DNA from: Sphingobacterium sp.
Lineage (GTDB): Bacteria; Bacteroidota; Bacteroidia; Sphingobacteriales; Sphingobacteriaceae
Length of the DNA: 64,000 bases
Reading direction: 5' to 3'
Assembly (NCBI GenBank): GCA_031286695.1
Contig: JAITTY010000004.1
Span: forward strand, 1 to 64,000
Shown: one piece after another, positions 54,969 to 63,773 of the stretch
Position numbering within the stretch: position 1 is the stretch's first letter
Layout of the letters: each line of letters opens with the position of its first letter
Notes under the pieces: model-generated
The model's input: only the letters and a program-made list of their open reading frames with translations
Told to the model about the DNA's origin: nothing
The model's database searches: none
Made by a program: the position numbers and the translations under genes

Positions 54969-55010
54969 TTATTTTCAGGTCCAAAACAGCAAAATAGGAC
55001 AAATAGGAGG

Positions 55011-56003
55011 CTAACTATTCTTTTGCCGATAGGCCGAAGGCTGAATGCCCATCGCGTGTTTAAAGCTCTTGGTAAAACTAGACTGGCTTGAAAATCCAGT
55101 CTGATAGGCAATGTCGGCAATCTTGGCATTGGTTTCGACCAGCAATATACAGGCCTTGCTGATCCGAAATTCAACCACATAACGGCGCAGGGTGCAGCCG
55201 AGGCTATCTTTGGCAACCTGCTCAGCGTTATGGCGCTTCCAGCCCAGGCTTTTCTTGATCTGCTGGATGCTGCTGCGCTGCTCGTCCATATAATGCTCCT
55301 CGAGGTAGCTGTCGAGCGCCAGCCGCAGCGCTTCGGAATTTTGTCCGGCCGCCGCAGCCGCGGAGAAAGCTACCTCATGGTAGTGCTGCACGACTTTTCC
55401 CAGCAGCTGCACCACACGTGCGCTGTCCTGTAAACCTCTGATCGCTGTAAAGCGGATATCGTCCAGCAGGTCGAGGATCATTTTGTTGAGGAGGACGGGA
55501 GCCAAACGGTAACAGGCTGTCGTCCCAATTGCCCGGGCTTCCGTTAGGGGGCTAAAGGCGGGATAGTGTTCACCGAGATCGGCAAACCATTCTTCTTCCA
55601 GGGCGATGATCGCAAAGCTATGCAGGCCATGCCCCAGCTGCGGGGCGTAGTCGCCCGGGGGATAGTAACAGAGGGAGAGGTAGGGCTGATCCGGGCAGGG
55701 GAGCAGTGCACCCTGCTCGGTATAGAAGCGGGTGGCGCCCCGCAATTGCACATATAAAAAATAGCTTGGCACCGTCACGGTAAAGGGGATGGTCAGATCG
55801 GCATAAAGCTGCGCTTCGATCAGCTGCAGATGGGCACCGATCAGCTTGCGCGACTGCCGGGAGAGCCGGCCTTCGGCACAGCGGAGTGTCTCCCGGGGGG
55901 TGGCCAGCAGCGTAAAGGCCGCATAGTCGGGCGCTCTGCCGGTGATTTCCACCCGGCAGTCCTGAAGTTGCAGGAACTGGTCGATGAGTATGCTATTTTC
56001 CAT
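55011..56003 (-). CDS. AraC-family regulator (GC-rich)
   Basis: A 330-residue protein. The N-terminal ~220 residues include a cupin-like sensing domain (FTVTVPSYFLYVQLRGATRF); the C-terminal AraC HTH is at about 230-328 (IADIAYQTGFSSQSSFTKSF, GIQPSAYRQ). Its GC content is clearly higher than that of the genes to the left. It is alone, with a terminator for the opposite neighbour just upstream. Confidence 0.92.
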   Translation of the reverse strand: MENSILIDQFLQLQDCRVEITGRAPDYAAFTLLATPRETLRCAEGRLSRQSRKLIGAHLQLIEAQLYADLTIPFTVTVPSYFLYVQLRGATRFYTEQGALLPCPDQPYLSLCYYPPGDYAPQLGHGLHSFAIIALEEEWFADLGEHYPAFSPLTEARAIGTTACYRLAPVLLNKMILDLLDDIRFTAIRGLQDSARVVQLLGKVVQHYHEVAFSAAAAAGQNSEALRLALDSYLEEHYMDEQRSSIQQIKKSLGWKRHNAEQVAKDSLGCTLRRYVVEFRISKACILLVETNAKIADIAYQTGFSSQSSFTKSFKHAMGIQPSAYRQKNS

Positions 56004-56045
56004 AATCGCGCTGTGCAGCAGGCTATTGTTGAAAGCCTCTTATAA

Positions 56046-56071
56046 TAAAAAAAGAAGGCCTAAGCGCCTTC
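56046..56071 (-). terminator. Intrinsic terminator upstream of the AraC gene
   Basis: On the minus strand GAAGGC-GCTTAG-GCCTTC is followed by a run of seven T, a standard rho-independent terminator. It would stop transcripts coming from 56381-56800 and insulate the AraC gene. The rest of the gap (56072-56380) holds a TTAGCCGCC...GGCGGCTAA hairpin at about 56142-56167 and the direct repeat at 56276. Confidence 0.85.
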
Positions 56072-56275
56072 CTTTACACAGCTATGAAATGAAAATCTAC
56101 TGTTTTACCCTCCCGAAAATGACTTCTGATCGACCCCACAATTAGCCGCCTATGGGGCGGCGGCTAAACGGGACACTGTAGGCAGCCAATACCCATGCTT
56201 TCTATCTTAACCCTAAGTTCGGATGAAAATGTACTTTTTCAATCGGGATTTTCCCAGAACTGAATCAGAAAATTC

Positions 56276-56307
56276 CTAGAAATAGATCGGAAAATTCGGC
56301 TTATAGG
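56276..56307 (+). repeat. 32-bp direct repeat, left copy
   Basis: CTAGAAATAGATCGG-AAAATTC, two variable bases, then CTTATAGG. It matches 59533-59564 at 30 of 32 positions, in the same orientation. The two copies bound a lower-GC segment of about 3.2 kb. Confidence 0.8.
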
Positions 56308-56380
56308 AAGCGATACCGGCGACCAAGAGCACTAGAAAAACAGGGGGAACTGGCCAAGTTCTACGCCCCGAGGGTATATC

Positions 56381-56800
56381 CTAATAGCTGGCTTGGCCAA
56401 TTTCTAGTGTATCAAACTTGCCTGATGCATTAAGGTGAAATTTAAAATACGTTTTAAAATCCCCCCAGGTATCGCTATGAAATTGCCCATAAACAGACAT
56501 TCCCTTATCTTCTACCTGATCGATGCTGGTAAAACGCTCATGTCCGATGGCTTCTGTAGCGAATTTTTTAAAATCTCTGGGATGTCCATCATCAAGAAGC
56601 CTTGGCTCTGTGGTAAAAAAAGAAAGCCACATCGTCCGATCGCCTTTTTGCCAGGCTTCTATAGCCGCCTTTACTTTTGGGTTACTTATTTTTCCGTATT
56701 CCATGTTGGTAACTGTCTGATGTCGATGATTACCGACCTGCCCACAGGCTTGTAAGGAACAGAGGAGCAGAATCGGTAGTATTTTTTTTATTAAATGCAT
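56381..56800 (-). CDS. Lipoprotein with SnoaL/NTF2-like fold
   Basis: A 139-residue protein with a lipoprotein signal (ILPILLLCSLQAC, Cys19) and a SnoaL/NTF2-like domain (VKAAIEAWQKGDRTMWLSFF, ATEAIGHERFTSIDQVEDKG, FKTYFKFHLNASGKFDTLEI). NTF2-like proteins bind small ligands or act as isomerases and hydrolases; the substrate is unknown. It lies 9 bp after the SDR gene and is in its operon. Confidence 0.85.
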   Translation of the reverse strand: MHLIKKILPILLLCSLQACGQVGNHRHQTVTNMEYGKISNPKVKAAIEAWQKGDRTMWLSFFTTEPRLLDDGHPRDFKKFATEAIGHERFTSIDQVEDKGMSVYGQFHSDTWGDFKTYFKFHLNASGKFDTLEIGQASY

Positions 56801-56809
56801 TTGTGCTAA

Positions 56810-57562
56810 TTATTGTGTGGCTCCGCCGTTTACCAATAGATGTTGTCCACTCACAAAAGAAGACAGATCACTGGCAAAGAATTCTGCAATATTAGCAACA
56901 TCTTCTACCTCTGCCAGCCTGCCCATCGGACAGCTATCAATCAGTGATTTTCTCAATTCGGGGTAGCTTCCTTCCTCCGCAAAAATTCCCGAATGATCGA
57001 CGGCAAAAGGAATAATTGTATTCACTGTCACCCCTCGGTATCCAATTTCTTTGGATAGTACATCGACCATATATCTTGGCGTTGTTTTACTTCCGCCATA
57101 TACCGCCATACCGGGTACAGGAAATGCGGTGGTACTGGATGCGATGTAGATAATTCGTCCATTATCTTCCACTGCTAATGCTGCTTGCTGCATCGTAAAA
57201 TAAGCCCCTTTGGTATTGATGGAAAATAAACGGTCAAATTGTTCTTCGGTAAACTTGGTAACGGGTGTTTCGACCATTTCAATACCAGCATTGGCAACAA
57301 CAATATCAATTTTGCCAAATGCCTTTTTTGCTTCTTCAAATAGATAGTTAATTTCGTCGACTTTACTTACATCTGCTTTTACAGCGATTACTTGAGCTCC
57401 CATAGCCCTGATATTGCTTGCTACTTCATCTGCCGAAGTGCTATCTCTCGAGTAGTTCAGTACAATACTTGCGCCTAATGCGGCATAACGTTCGGCTATA
57501 GCTTTTCCTAAGCCTCTTCCTGAGCCCGTAATAAGGGCCACTTTATTTGCTAGTGTATTCAT
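56810..57562 (-). CDS. Short-chain dehydrogenase/reductase
   Basis: A 250-residue classical SDR: TGSGRGLGKA cofactor loop, NAG (VVANAGIE), catalytic Ser-Tyr-Lys in ASSTTAFPVPGMAVYGGSKT. It uses NAD(P)H to reduce or oxidise a carbonyl/alcohol of unknown identity. It is followed by the NTF2-like lipoprotein gene and preceded 24 bp upstream by a second SDR, so one operon is likely. Confidence 0.93.
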   Translation of the reverse strand: MNTLANKVALITGSGRGLGKAIAERYAALGASIVLNYSRDSTSADEVASNIRAMGAQVIAVKADVSKVDEINYLFEEAKKAFGKIDIVVANAGIEMVETPVTKFTEEQFDRLFSINTKGAYFTMQQAALAVEDNGRIIYIASSTTAFPVPGMAVYGGSKTTPRYMVDVLSKEIGYRGVTVNTIIPFAVDHSGIFAEEGSYPELRKSLIDSCPMGRLAEVEDVANIAEFFASDLSSFVSGQHLLVNGGATQ

Positions 57563-57586
57563 TGTTTTCAGTGATTTAGATTTGTA

Positions 57587-58327
57587 TTAGGCCATAGCGC
57601 CATTTGCTCCGATAGTTTGTCCACTGATCCATTTGGCATCATCGCTGGCAAGAAATGCAACGATTTTTGCAATGTCTGTTGGCTCTCCCAGTCGGTTGAA
57701 TGCGTTGAGCGATGCCAGTCGGTCGATGATTTCCTGCGGTTTACCAGCTGTAAACAATTCGGTATTGGTCGGTCCTGGAAGAATAGCATTGACATTGATT
57801 CCTCTGGCGCCCACTTCTTTTGCAAAAACACGTGTCAGTTGCTCTACAGCACCTTTAGTAGCGACGTAGGTACCATAGGTAGGCATTAAAAGTCTTGTGG
57901 TTGTGGAGGAGAAATTGATAATACTGCCATGATCAGCTAATTTGGTCGCAGCTTCACGCATGGTATTGAACGTTCCTTTTACGTTGATATCAAACTGACG
58001 GCTAAAATCTTCATCCGTTGTGTCTTTGATAAGCTTGGTAATCATAATGCCGGCATTATTGACCAACACATCGATTTTTCCGTAGTGACTAATCGCTTGA
58101 TCAAACAATTGTGCAACAGCAGTCGTATTGCTTACATCAGCCTGTAGAGCGATCGCATCACCGCCTTGCGTTTTGATACGGTCGACTACTTGCTCCGCGG
58201 CATCTTTTCCGCCGGCATAATTTACAATAACTTTTGCACCAGCTGATGCCAATTGTTGTGCGACCGCTGCACCGATTCCTCTAGATGCTCCTGTTACCAG
58301 GATTACTTTGTTTTTTAATGTACTCAT
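57587..58327 (-). CDS. Short-chain dehydrogenase/reductase (3-oxoacyl-ACP reductase-like)
   Basis: A 246-residue classical SDR close to the FabG/glucose dehydrogenase style: TGASRGIGAA, NNAGIM, Ser-Tyr-Lys in FSSTTTRLLMPTYGTYVATK, and SGQTIGANGAMA at the end. The substrate is not clear. It is first in the operon with the next SDR. An AraC-type regulator is encoded just upstream in the same direction and probably controls both. Confidence 0.93.
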   Translation of the reverse strand: MSTLKNKVILVTGASRGIGAAVAQQLASAGAKVIVNYAGGKDAAEQVVDRIKTQGGDAIALQADVSNTTAVAQLFDQAISHYGKIDVLVNNAGIMITKLIKDTTDEDFSRQFDINVKGTFNTMREAATKLADHGSIINFSSTTTRLLMPTYGTYVATKGAVEQLTRVFAKEVGARGINVNAILPGPTNTELFTAGKPQEIIDRLASLNAFNRLGEPTDIAKIVAFLASDDAKWISGQTIGANGAMA

Positions 58328-58423
58328 ATACTTTGTTTTTTATCCTTGTTAATTTGATAAGACAAAGTTGAGACAATATGATTCCTTTTGACGTATAAGA
58401 ATTAAAGGAGATGTTGTAAATTT

Positions 58424-59356
58424 CTAAGATTGCTTGCTGAAATAGTGTTTCCTATAATCTGCAGGACTGCTAGAAGCGTGTTTCTTAAAATAATTACTAA
58501 AATGGGAAGTTTCCTTAAAGCCTAAACGGATTGCAATTTCTTTGATACTAAGTGCTTCGTTCTGAAGGAGTACTTTCGCTTCTGTTGTTGTTTTGTCAGC
58601 AATCCATGAACTGATTGTTTTGCCGGTCTTATTACTGATAACGCTCGACATATAGTTCATATGAAGCGCTTGCATATCTGCATAATCCTGAAGCCTTAAT
58701 TGAACATCGGTTTTCCCGCTGATGAGCTCGCGAAAATGCCGCTCAAGGTTTAGCTTAAAAGTTTTAACAATTTGCGATGTTCTATTCCCCTCATAAATAG
58801 GGTTGTAATCCTGAAAAAAATAGGCTTTGATTTTTAACAAAAGAACAATAACCAAAGCACCGATAATCTTATTTTTATAAAGAGAGTCGCCTCTATATTC
58901 TTTGTATATCAGATTGTAGAGTTCCTCAATCTGGTTAAATTGCGCCTCGGTAAGAACACGGGGTAAAACTGTTTCTGATAGCAAAAAAGAGAAATCCTGA
59001 TAAACATCATGATGTACACATTCCTTCAGAAAACCCTCTCCAAAAGTAATCAGGCAAGTATGCTCTAATTTCTCCCATTCAAAAATGCGGTAATTGCCGG
59101 GGTTGGTAAAGTAAACGGTATTCGCGATCACTTCAAAACGCTGATCATCTATCGTATAATAACCAAAAGCATTTTTTACAAATAGAAAACTGAAATAATT
59201 AGGACGAAAAGGCTCCGAACGGAATGGCAGGGATTTAAAAGTTTCTTCTAAATAATGTATTGTAAAGTTGAAGTCTTCTTGTATGTAATCAACAGGAAGG
59301 CCCAGTTCGAGATACAATTCACGGAGAGTTTCTGCACTTATGTTGTTATTTGCCAT
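58424..59356 (-). CDS. AraC-family regulator
   Basis: A 310-residue protein with a cupin-like N-terminal half and a C-terminal AraC HTH (about residues 205-305: LSIKEIAIRLGFKETSHFSN, YFKKHASSSPADYRKHYF). It is next to the two SDR genes and belongs to the same low-GC segment; this regulator-SDR layout is common. Confidence 0.93.
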   Translation of the reverse strand: MANNNISAETLRELYLELGLPVDYIQEDFNFTIHYLEETFKSLPFRSEPFRPNYFSFLFVKNAFGYYTIDDQRFEVIANTVYFTNPGNYRIFEWEKLEHTCLITFGEGFLKECVHHDVYQDFSFLLSETVLPRVLTEAQFNQIEELYNLIYKEYRGDSLYKNKIIGALVIVLLLKIKAYFFQDYNPIYEGNRTSQIVKTFKLNLERHFRELISGKTDVQLRLQDYADMQALHMNYMSSVISNKTGKTISSWIADKTTTEAKVLLQNEALSIKEIAIRLGFKETSHFSNYFKKHASSSPADYRKHYFSKQS

Positions 59357-59532
59357 TCAATCGTTTCTTAAGATTAAATGTATTCATTTATTTATCAGTA
59401 GACTATATTTTTATTAAAATTTTATTTTTAAACCTCCCGATCCACCTATCCCTGCAGTACATAACTTCTTACAGGGGGGCACGCTATTCGAGTTTTTTAA
59501 TTAGCTCATATCTTTTGATAAAATAGCTCAAT

Positions 59533-59564
59533 CTAGAAATAGATCGGAAAATTCAACTTATAGG
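59533..59564 (+). repeat. 32-bp direct repeat, right copy
   Basis: Matches 56276-56307 at 30 of 32 positions in the same orientation and overlaps the stop and last codons of the Crp-like gene at 59558. The GC content changes from low (left) to high (right) at about this point. Confidence 0.8.
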
Positions 59565-60088
59565 CTGCTGAAATAGCTGCTGTCCATGTCCAGGTAACGT
59601 GCCAGGTCCTTATTGGAAATACTGTTGATGTATTTGCCCAGCCGCCGGTACAACTCGGCTTTCTTTTCGGAGGCTTTCAGGAGCAACAGCTCCTGCCGGC
59701 TGCAGCGCAGGGCACACCAGCGGTGGACAAGCTGCTGGTAGCCCGCAACGAGTGCCCGATGTTGAAGCAGGTCGGTGATCAACCTAACCGGAAAAAGTAC
59801 CACGGTACTTTCTTCTAAACTGATGTAATGGAAGGTCTCCCTTTCGTTGGCAAATAACTCAATATCGCCGGGTTTGAGAAACAGTAGGATATCGCCGTTG
59901 TCGCAGTCTTCTTTTTTCAGAAGCCCCGAGGATACAAAGAGGTAATCGTTGCGAAAATTAGGCAGTGGACTGTTCTTTTTGAGCTGCCGTACCTGCAGCT
60001 GGCCCGCGAACATTTCGATATGCTCGGGGCTCAAAGGCATGTAAGGCGCTAATATTTCTATAAAGTTGTCTATTTCTCTGTTTTTCAT
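59558..60088 (-). CDS. Crp/Fnr-family regulator, possibly truncated at the C-terminus
   Basis: A 176-residue protein with a degenerate cNMP-binding domain (LLFLKPGDIELFANERETFH) and an HTH that ends abruptly: YINSISNKDLARYLDMDSSY, FSSL-stop. In homologues the recognition helix is followed by a few more residues. The stop lies inside the 32-bp repeat, suggesting that the repeat supplied it. GC-rich. Monocistronic and divergent from the LytTR gene at 60282. Confidence 0.8.
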   Translation of the reverse strand: MKNREIDNFIEILAPYMPLSPEHIEMFAGQLQVRQLKKNSPLPNFRNDYLFVSSGLLKKEDCDNGDILLFLKPGDIELFANERETFHYISLEESTVVLFPVRLITDLLQHRALVAGYQQLVHRWCALRCSRQELLLLKASEKKAELYRRLGKYINSISNKDLARYLDMDSSYFSSL

Positions 60089-60281
60089 TGATTTTTAATA
60101 AATTCGTTTAATGTTATGTTGCCTGGGTTTAATAATGGTTGTTATTAGATCTATTTCAAAACTATAAAAACATTTTTTTATTATCCTGTGCTTTTGGCTG
60201 TGTGTCCAGATTTCGGACATATATGCAAAAATTCGGACAGGGAAATAGGGGAATGGATGTACCAATTATTGAGGACAAAAT

Positions 60282-61217
60282 ATGTATCATTTGTTTAAGG
60301 GACTGCGGCCTGTCCAATGGCTGCTGCATTTGGGGGTTGTGCTGCTGGCCGTTTATTGGGCCATTACGCTGATCGAAGGGACACAGTTCTGGGGATCTGC
60401 CGGGCTGGGGGAGCAGGCACTGCCTGAATTGTTATTGGCAATGGGTTACGGCATGCTGGCGCTAGGGACGCATTGGCTGATAAGCTATCAGCGGCCTCGG
60501 CTGTCGCAGCTGCGAGCCAACCATCAGGCGCTGTTGATCTATCTCTGGCGCTCTTACCTGCTGCCGTTTATACCCATTTTGGTCCTTCCAATTGCTTATA
60601 AAATGTTGCGGCAGGGACCAATATCCCTGGCAAAAAAACTGCCATGGATGCTGCTCATGAGCCTGATCTTGCTCATGCTGTTCTCGCTGGTAAACCAGTT
60701 TGCGCTGGCCCGCTACTTTCTGGCCGTCAATGCGCGGGCGGCAGCGATAGCGAGGTTTCGACAACCGAAAGCAGAGCGCAGTGTCGGGGAGGCCAGCGGC
60801 ACGAACGTACAGGAAATGCCTACCGCAGGTGGAATTGTGCCCAGCGGAAGCTTTTCCGAACTGGCAGGTTATATGGCTTTCAGCCTACAAGAGCGCAAGG
60901 TAATTGCCTACGACGAGCAGGGGCATACGGTGCGGCTGAGGTTTCGGACGCTAAAAAAGGTTAAGGAAGCACTGGAGGGCGATACCCGGTTTTTTGTAAG
61001 GGGCAGCTGGATAATACGTTATGATGCCCTGGACCGGCAGGAACTGATACCAGAAACGCGTGCAAAAAAACTCTACCTGAAACATACCAGCAACTATTTT
61101 GTGCTGAATAAAAACGATGTGGGCGATTTTGCAGCCTGGCTTGAATCGACCAAGCAGCTCGCCAAATCATCCCCCGATCAGGATTTCGGAATGATCGGGG
61201 GAATTGGTTTTGGATAA
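60282..61217 (+). CDS. Membrane-anchored LytTR-type regulator
   Basis: A 311-residue protein with about four N-terminal membrane segments (within residues 13-145: LLHLGVVLLAVYWAITLIEG; LLPFIPILVLPIAYKML; WMLLMSLILLMLFSLVNQFA) and a C-terminal LytTR DNA-binding domain at about 200-300 (VRLRFRTLKKVKEALEGDTR, FFVRGSWIIRYD, LKHTSNYFVLNKNDV). LytTR proteins bind DNA through beta-strands; the membrane part may sense envelope signals. No histidine kinase is adjacent. Confidence 0.85.
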   Translation: MYHLFKGLRPVQWLLHLGVVLLAVYWAITLIEGTQFWGSAGLGEQALPELLLAMGYGMLALGTHWLISYQRPRLSQLRANHQALLIYLWRSYLLPFIPILVLPIAYKMLRQGPISLAKKLPWMLLMSLILLMLFSLVNQFALARYFLAVNARAAAIARFRQPKAERSVGEASGTNVQEMPTAGGIVPSGSFSELAGYMAFSLQERKVIAYDEQGHTVRLRFRTLKKVKEALEGDTRFFVRGSWIIRYDALDRQELIPETRAKKLYLKHTSNYFVLNKNDVGDFAAWLESTKQLAKSSPDQDFGMIGGIGFG

Positions 61218-61229
61218 CGTGGGATTGAA

Positions 61230-61613
61230 TTACTGCTGTGGATCTCTGTAGGAAATGCGTATAAACAGCGGTGTCAGCAGCGCTGTCGTAACACCATCCT
61301 GCCATTCATAGATGCCGTGTATCATGAGATCCTTATACTCGGGATCTTCTTTATCCTTCGCGTCCTTTTGAAATTGAAGCCTATTGCCTTGCATCAGGCA
61401 ATTGCTGATAGCCACGCTGAGCTGATTCCGAAGTTCGGCGCTAAGCTTGTTAAGCTGCTCCATTTGGTGAGGCTTCAGGTTAAAATTGTTTTCCATCCAT
61501 ACTGCAAAATCCTCTTTAAGAAGTTGCATCTCTAGTGCTCGCTCCGTTATTGGCAGAGCGAGAAGCATGGCTACTTTTTGCGCCACGCCTACATTGTCAA
61601 AGTTCTTTTTCAT
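61230..61613 (-). CDS. Hypothetical protein, 127 residues
   Basis: A soluble helical protein (NVGVAQKVAMLLALPITERA; MEQLNKLSAELRNQLSVAIS) with no signal peptide and no family known to me. It is convergent with the LytTR gene at 12 bp distance and lies between two LytTR-type genes. Confidence 0.7.
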   Translation of the reverse strand: MKKNFDNVGVAQKVAMLLALPITERALEMQLLKEDFAVWMENNFNLKPHQMEQLNKLSAELRNQLSVAISNCLMQGNRLQFQKDAKDKEDPEYKDLMIHGIYEWQDGVTTALLTPLFIRISYRDPQQ

Positions 61614-61804
61614 ACGAGTTGTATTTTTTGCAAATATTTATTTAAATAGATCAAATTAGCAATCGTCATGTCCTAACCTCCGGGATTTTGGAGGATAATC
61701 TTCTTTTGGGTGATTGAATTTTGCTTAATATTTGATTTTATTTAGTAAATTGGTTGTATAAACCAGTATAAACCTGAGCCCTGTAAGTGAGCTCGACATA
61801 GCAT

Positions 61805-62839
61805 ATGAAAGTATTAAAACTACTGTTGGAGAGTTTACTCATCTCCATGCTTTTTAATTTAATCGGAAATCACGGTATTTATTTGAATCGATTTTGGACG
61901 TCAATCTATTGGATGTGGACATTGGCATTTGCATTTGCAATAGGTATTGCGGTACTGCTTACGCAGATGCTCCAAAGAACTTTTTGGACCTATTGGCAGA
62001 CGCGGTATCCTGATCTGATACGCATGAGCAAGGGGAGGATCAGGATCAAGAGTATACCCAAAGGTGAACTCATCTGGGCGATTCTTTCTACCACTATAAC
62101 AATTCTATCGATTTATCTCTTCTTTATCTATTTTATCGCTTCTATGCGCAGCAACGATACTTACAGCTTGTTAAGAAGCTATCTGGTGCATTATATGCCT
62201 ATGATTACTACTGGTTGTGTAGCCTATGTAAGCTATGTTTTTCTTAAAGGCAAATTATGGTGGTTGACGACTGAAAATGTGATGACACCGTCAGGGAAAG
62301 AGATTATAGCGCAGACTGGCCTTATTGAAGACACAATAGAAAAAGCGGGCCCCATAGCGCCTCCAAGTGCGTTGGATAAGCTTATCGTAATCGGATCCCT
62401 CTATGATGTGCTGTACAACCATTCACCATTCAATCCCAATACCTTGCGGGTGGATGCTGTACGCATGTTTGATGTGCCCTTTTATTTTTCCCAAAAAAGA
62501 AAAAAGGAAGTCATGCTGATTAATGGTACCCGGCTGGAGGTGCATCATTTTATGCAGGAGCTGGAAGCACAGGGTCTCGATAAATGGTATTTTCGCATCA
62601 ATAGCACCTGTAGGGTAAATATGATGCACATTCGCTATCCCATATTGCCCAATGCAGCTCAGCTGGAATTCCGCAAAGAGGTATTTGATAGCCTCAAGTT
62701 GAATATGACGGAATTGGACATCAGTAACCTGCTGCAGGTAACCGAATGGATGCGCAAAGAAAAAAAGCTAAAGGATTTTTTGGATAACGTCAATAACCTG
62801 GAGCATAAGGGATGGGATTACCTTATTCGGCTCAATTGA
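61805..62839 (+). CDS. Second membrane-anchored LytTR-type regulator
   Basis: A 344-residue protein with about four N-terminal membrane segments (SMLFNLIGNHGIYLNRFW through SYVFLKGKLWWL; about residues 10-155) and a C-terminal LytTR-like domain at about 210-320 (VDAVRMFDVPFYFSQKRKKE, VMLINGTRLEVHHFMQELEA, WYFRINSTCRVNMMHIRYPI). Same plan as the protein at 60282 but diverged. Regulatory; signal unknown. Confidence 0.85.
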   Translation: MKVLKLLLESLLISMLFNLIGNHGIYLNRFWTSIYWMWTLAFAFAIGIAVLLTQMLQRTFWTYWQTRYPDLIRMSKGRIRIKSIPKGELIWAILSTTITILSIYLFFIYFIASMRSNDTYSLLRSYLVHYMPMITTGCVAYVSYVFLKGKLWWLTTENVMTPSGKEIIAQTGLIEDTIEKAGPIAPPSALDKLIVIGSLYDVLYNHSPFNPNTLRVDAVRMFDVPFYFSQKRKKEVMLINGTRLEVHHFMQELEAQGLDKWYFRINSTCRVNMMHIRYPILPNAAQLEFRKEVFDSLKLNMTELDISNLLQVTEWMRKEKKLKDFLDNVNNLEHKGWDYLIRLN

Positions 62840-62939
62840 ATCATCCCGTTTTATAAACTTAGATAGACCGAGCGCAGTAGACAACAGGTCTGCTGCTGAT
62901 CTGGATTTCGGCGGTTAGTCGAGCTAACCTTACCCGTTT

Positions 62940-63323
62940 ATGTTTTTTGTTAAAGAATCTCCTGATCAAAAGGGGATCACTCCTCGTTTTGTGTCCAATG
63001 CGACACATATTCACCTAAAAATCCACTATTCTTTTCAACTAAAACCAAGCATCGAATATACGCCACTAGAGGCTAAGTTGGACCGTATCCTAGAGCTGCT
63101 ACAGGAACAGCAGTATACGGAGCTCCACAAACTGACGGGTACGATGACCATCCACGAAGTCGCCTATTTTTTGAGCAAAAGTGTGCGCACCATTGAGCGT
63201 CGTATCGCCCAAGGCCTGCTCAAGGCCACCTATAAAGAGGGCAATGCGGATCTCTTTCTCAAAAAAGATGTAGTCCAGCTGTATGTGACTGAATATAAAA
63301 AATGGCCGCGGCAAATGCCTTAA
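62940..63323 (+). CDS. Helix-turn-helix (excisionase-like) DNA-binding protein
   Basis: A 127-residue protein. Residues about 70-115 form a MerR/excisionase-like helix-turn-helix (TMTIHEVAYFLSKSVRTIER, RIAQGLLKATYKEGNADLFL, KKDVVQLYVTEYKK). The coiled helix before it (LEAKLDRILELLQEQQYTEL) could dimerise. The start is uncertain; internal starts would leave the HTH intact. It may regulate its neighbours. Confidence 0.75.
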   Translation: MFFVKESPDQKGITPRFVSNATHIHLKIHYSFQLKPSIEYTPLEAKLDRILELLQEQQYTELHKLTGTMTIHEVAYFLSKSVRTIERRIAQGLLKATYKEGNADLFLKKDVVQLYVTEYKKWPRQMP

Positions 63324-63337
63324 ATCCCTACACTGTT

Positions 63338-63481
63338 CGTACCTGCTTCGTATTGTCTTCGGCGCTGAACTAGCGAGCAGCCACTGTTGAACCACTGCTG
63401 ACCAGTATTTCCCTGTACGGAGACTGGTCAAGATCTGTTCAGTATCTGTAGAAGATCTATTGTGGATCCGAAGCAGGTACG
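63338..63481. repeat. Long-range inverted repeat upstream of the DUF6266 gene
   Basis: CGTACCTGCTTCG at 63338-63350 is an exact inverted copy of CGAAGCAGGTACG at 63469-63481, with further partial pairing between (AAGATCT ... AGATCT). Between the arms no gene is seen. It may be a structured leader or a decayed mobile-element end. The rest of the gap to 63773 is GC-rich and shows no ORF I trust. Confidence 0.5.
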
Positions 63482-63773
63482 GAGCTGGTCCGAAGCAAAG
63501 GTCAAAGACTGCTGCTCGAGCGCATATTTTTTGAAGTATAAGACGAGTGCTTACCTGGAATATGCCGGACTGCACGACTGATTTTGTGCCTGCTTTTGTC
63601 CGCTCTCCGACAGCCCGCCGACAAAAGCCGGGCTACCGCCGACGAGTCTCCGCCAACCTGTTTTAGGCTATTGACAAGGGGCTGTTTGATGTAGTATGTT
63701 TGTCGAAGTAAAGCAATACATACCGGTATAAATGAAAGCTTTATATGGTTTAACTTTTTAAATAAAAAACAGC

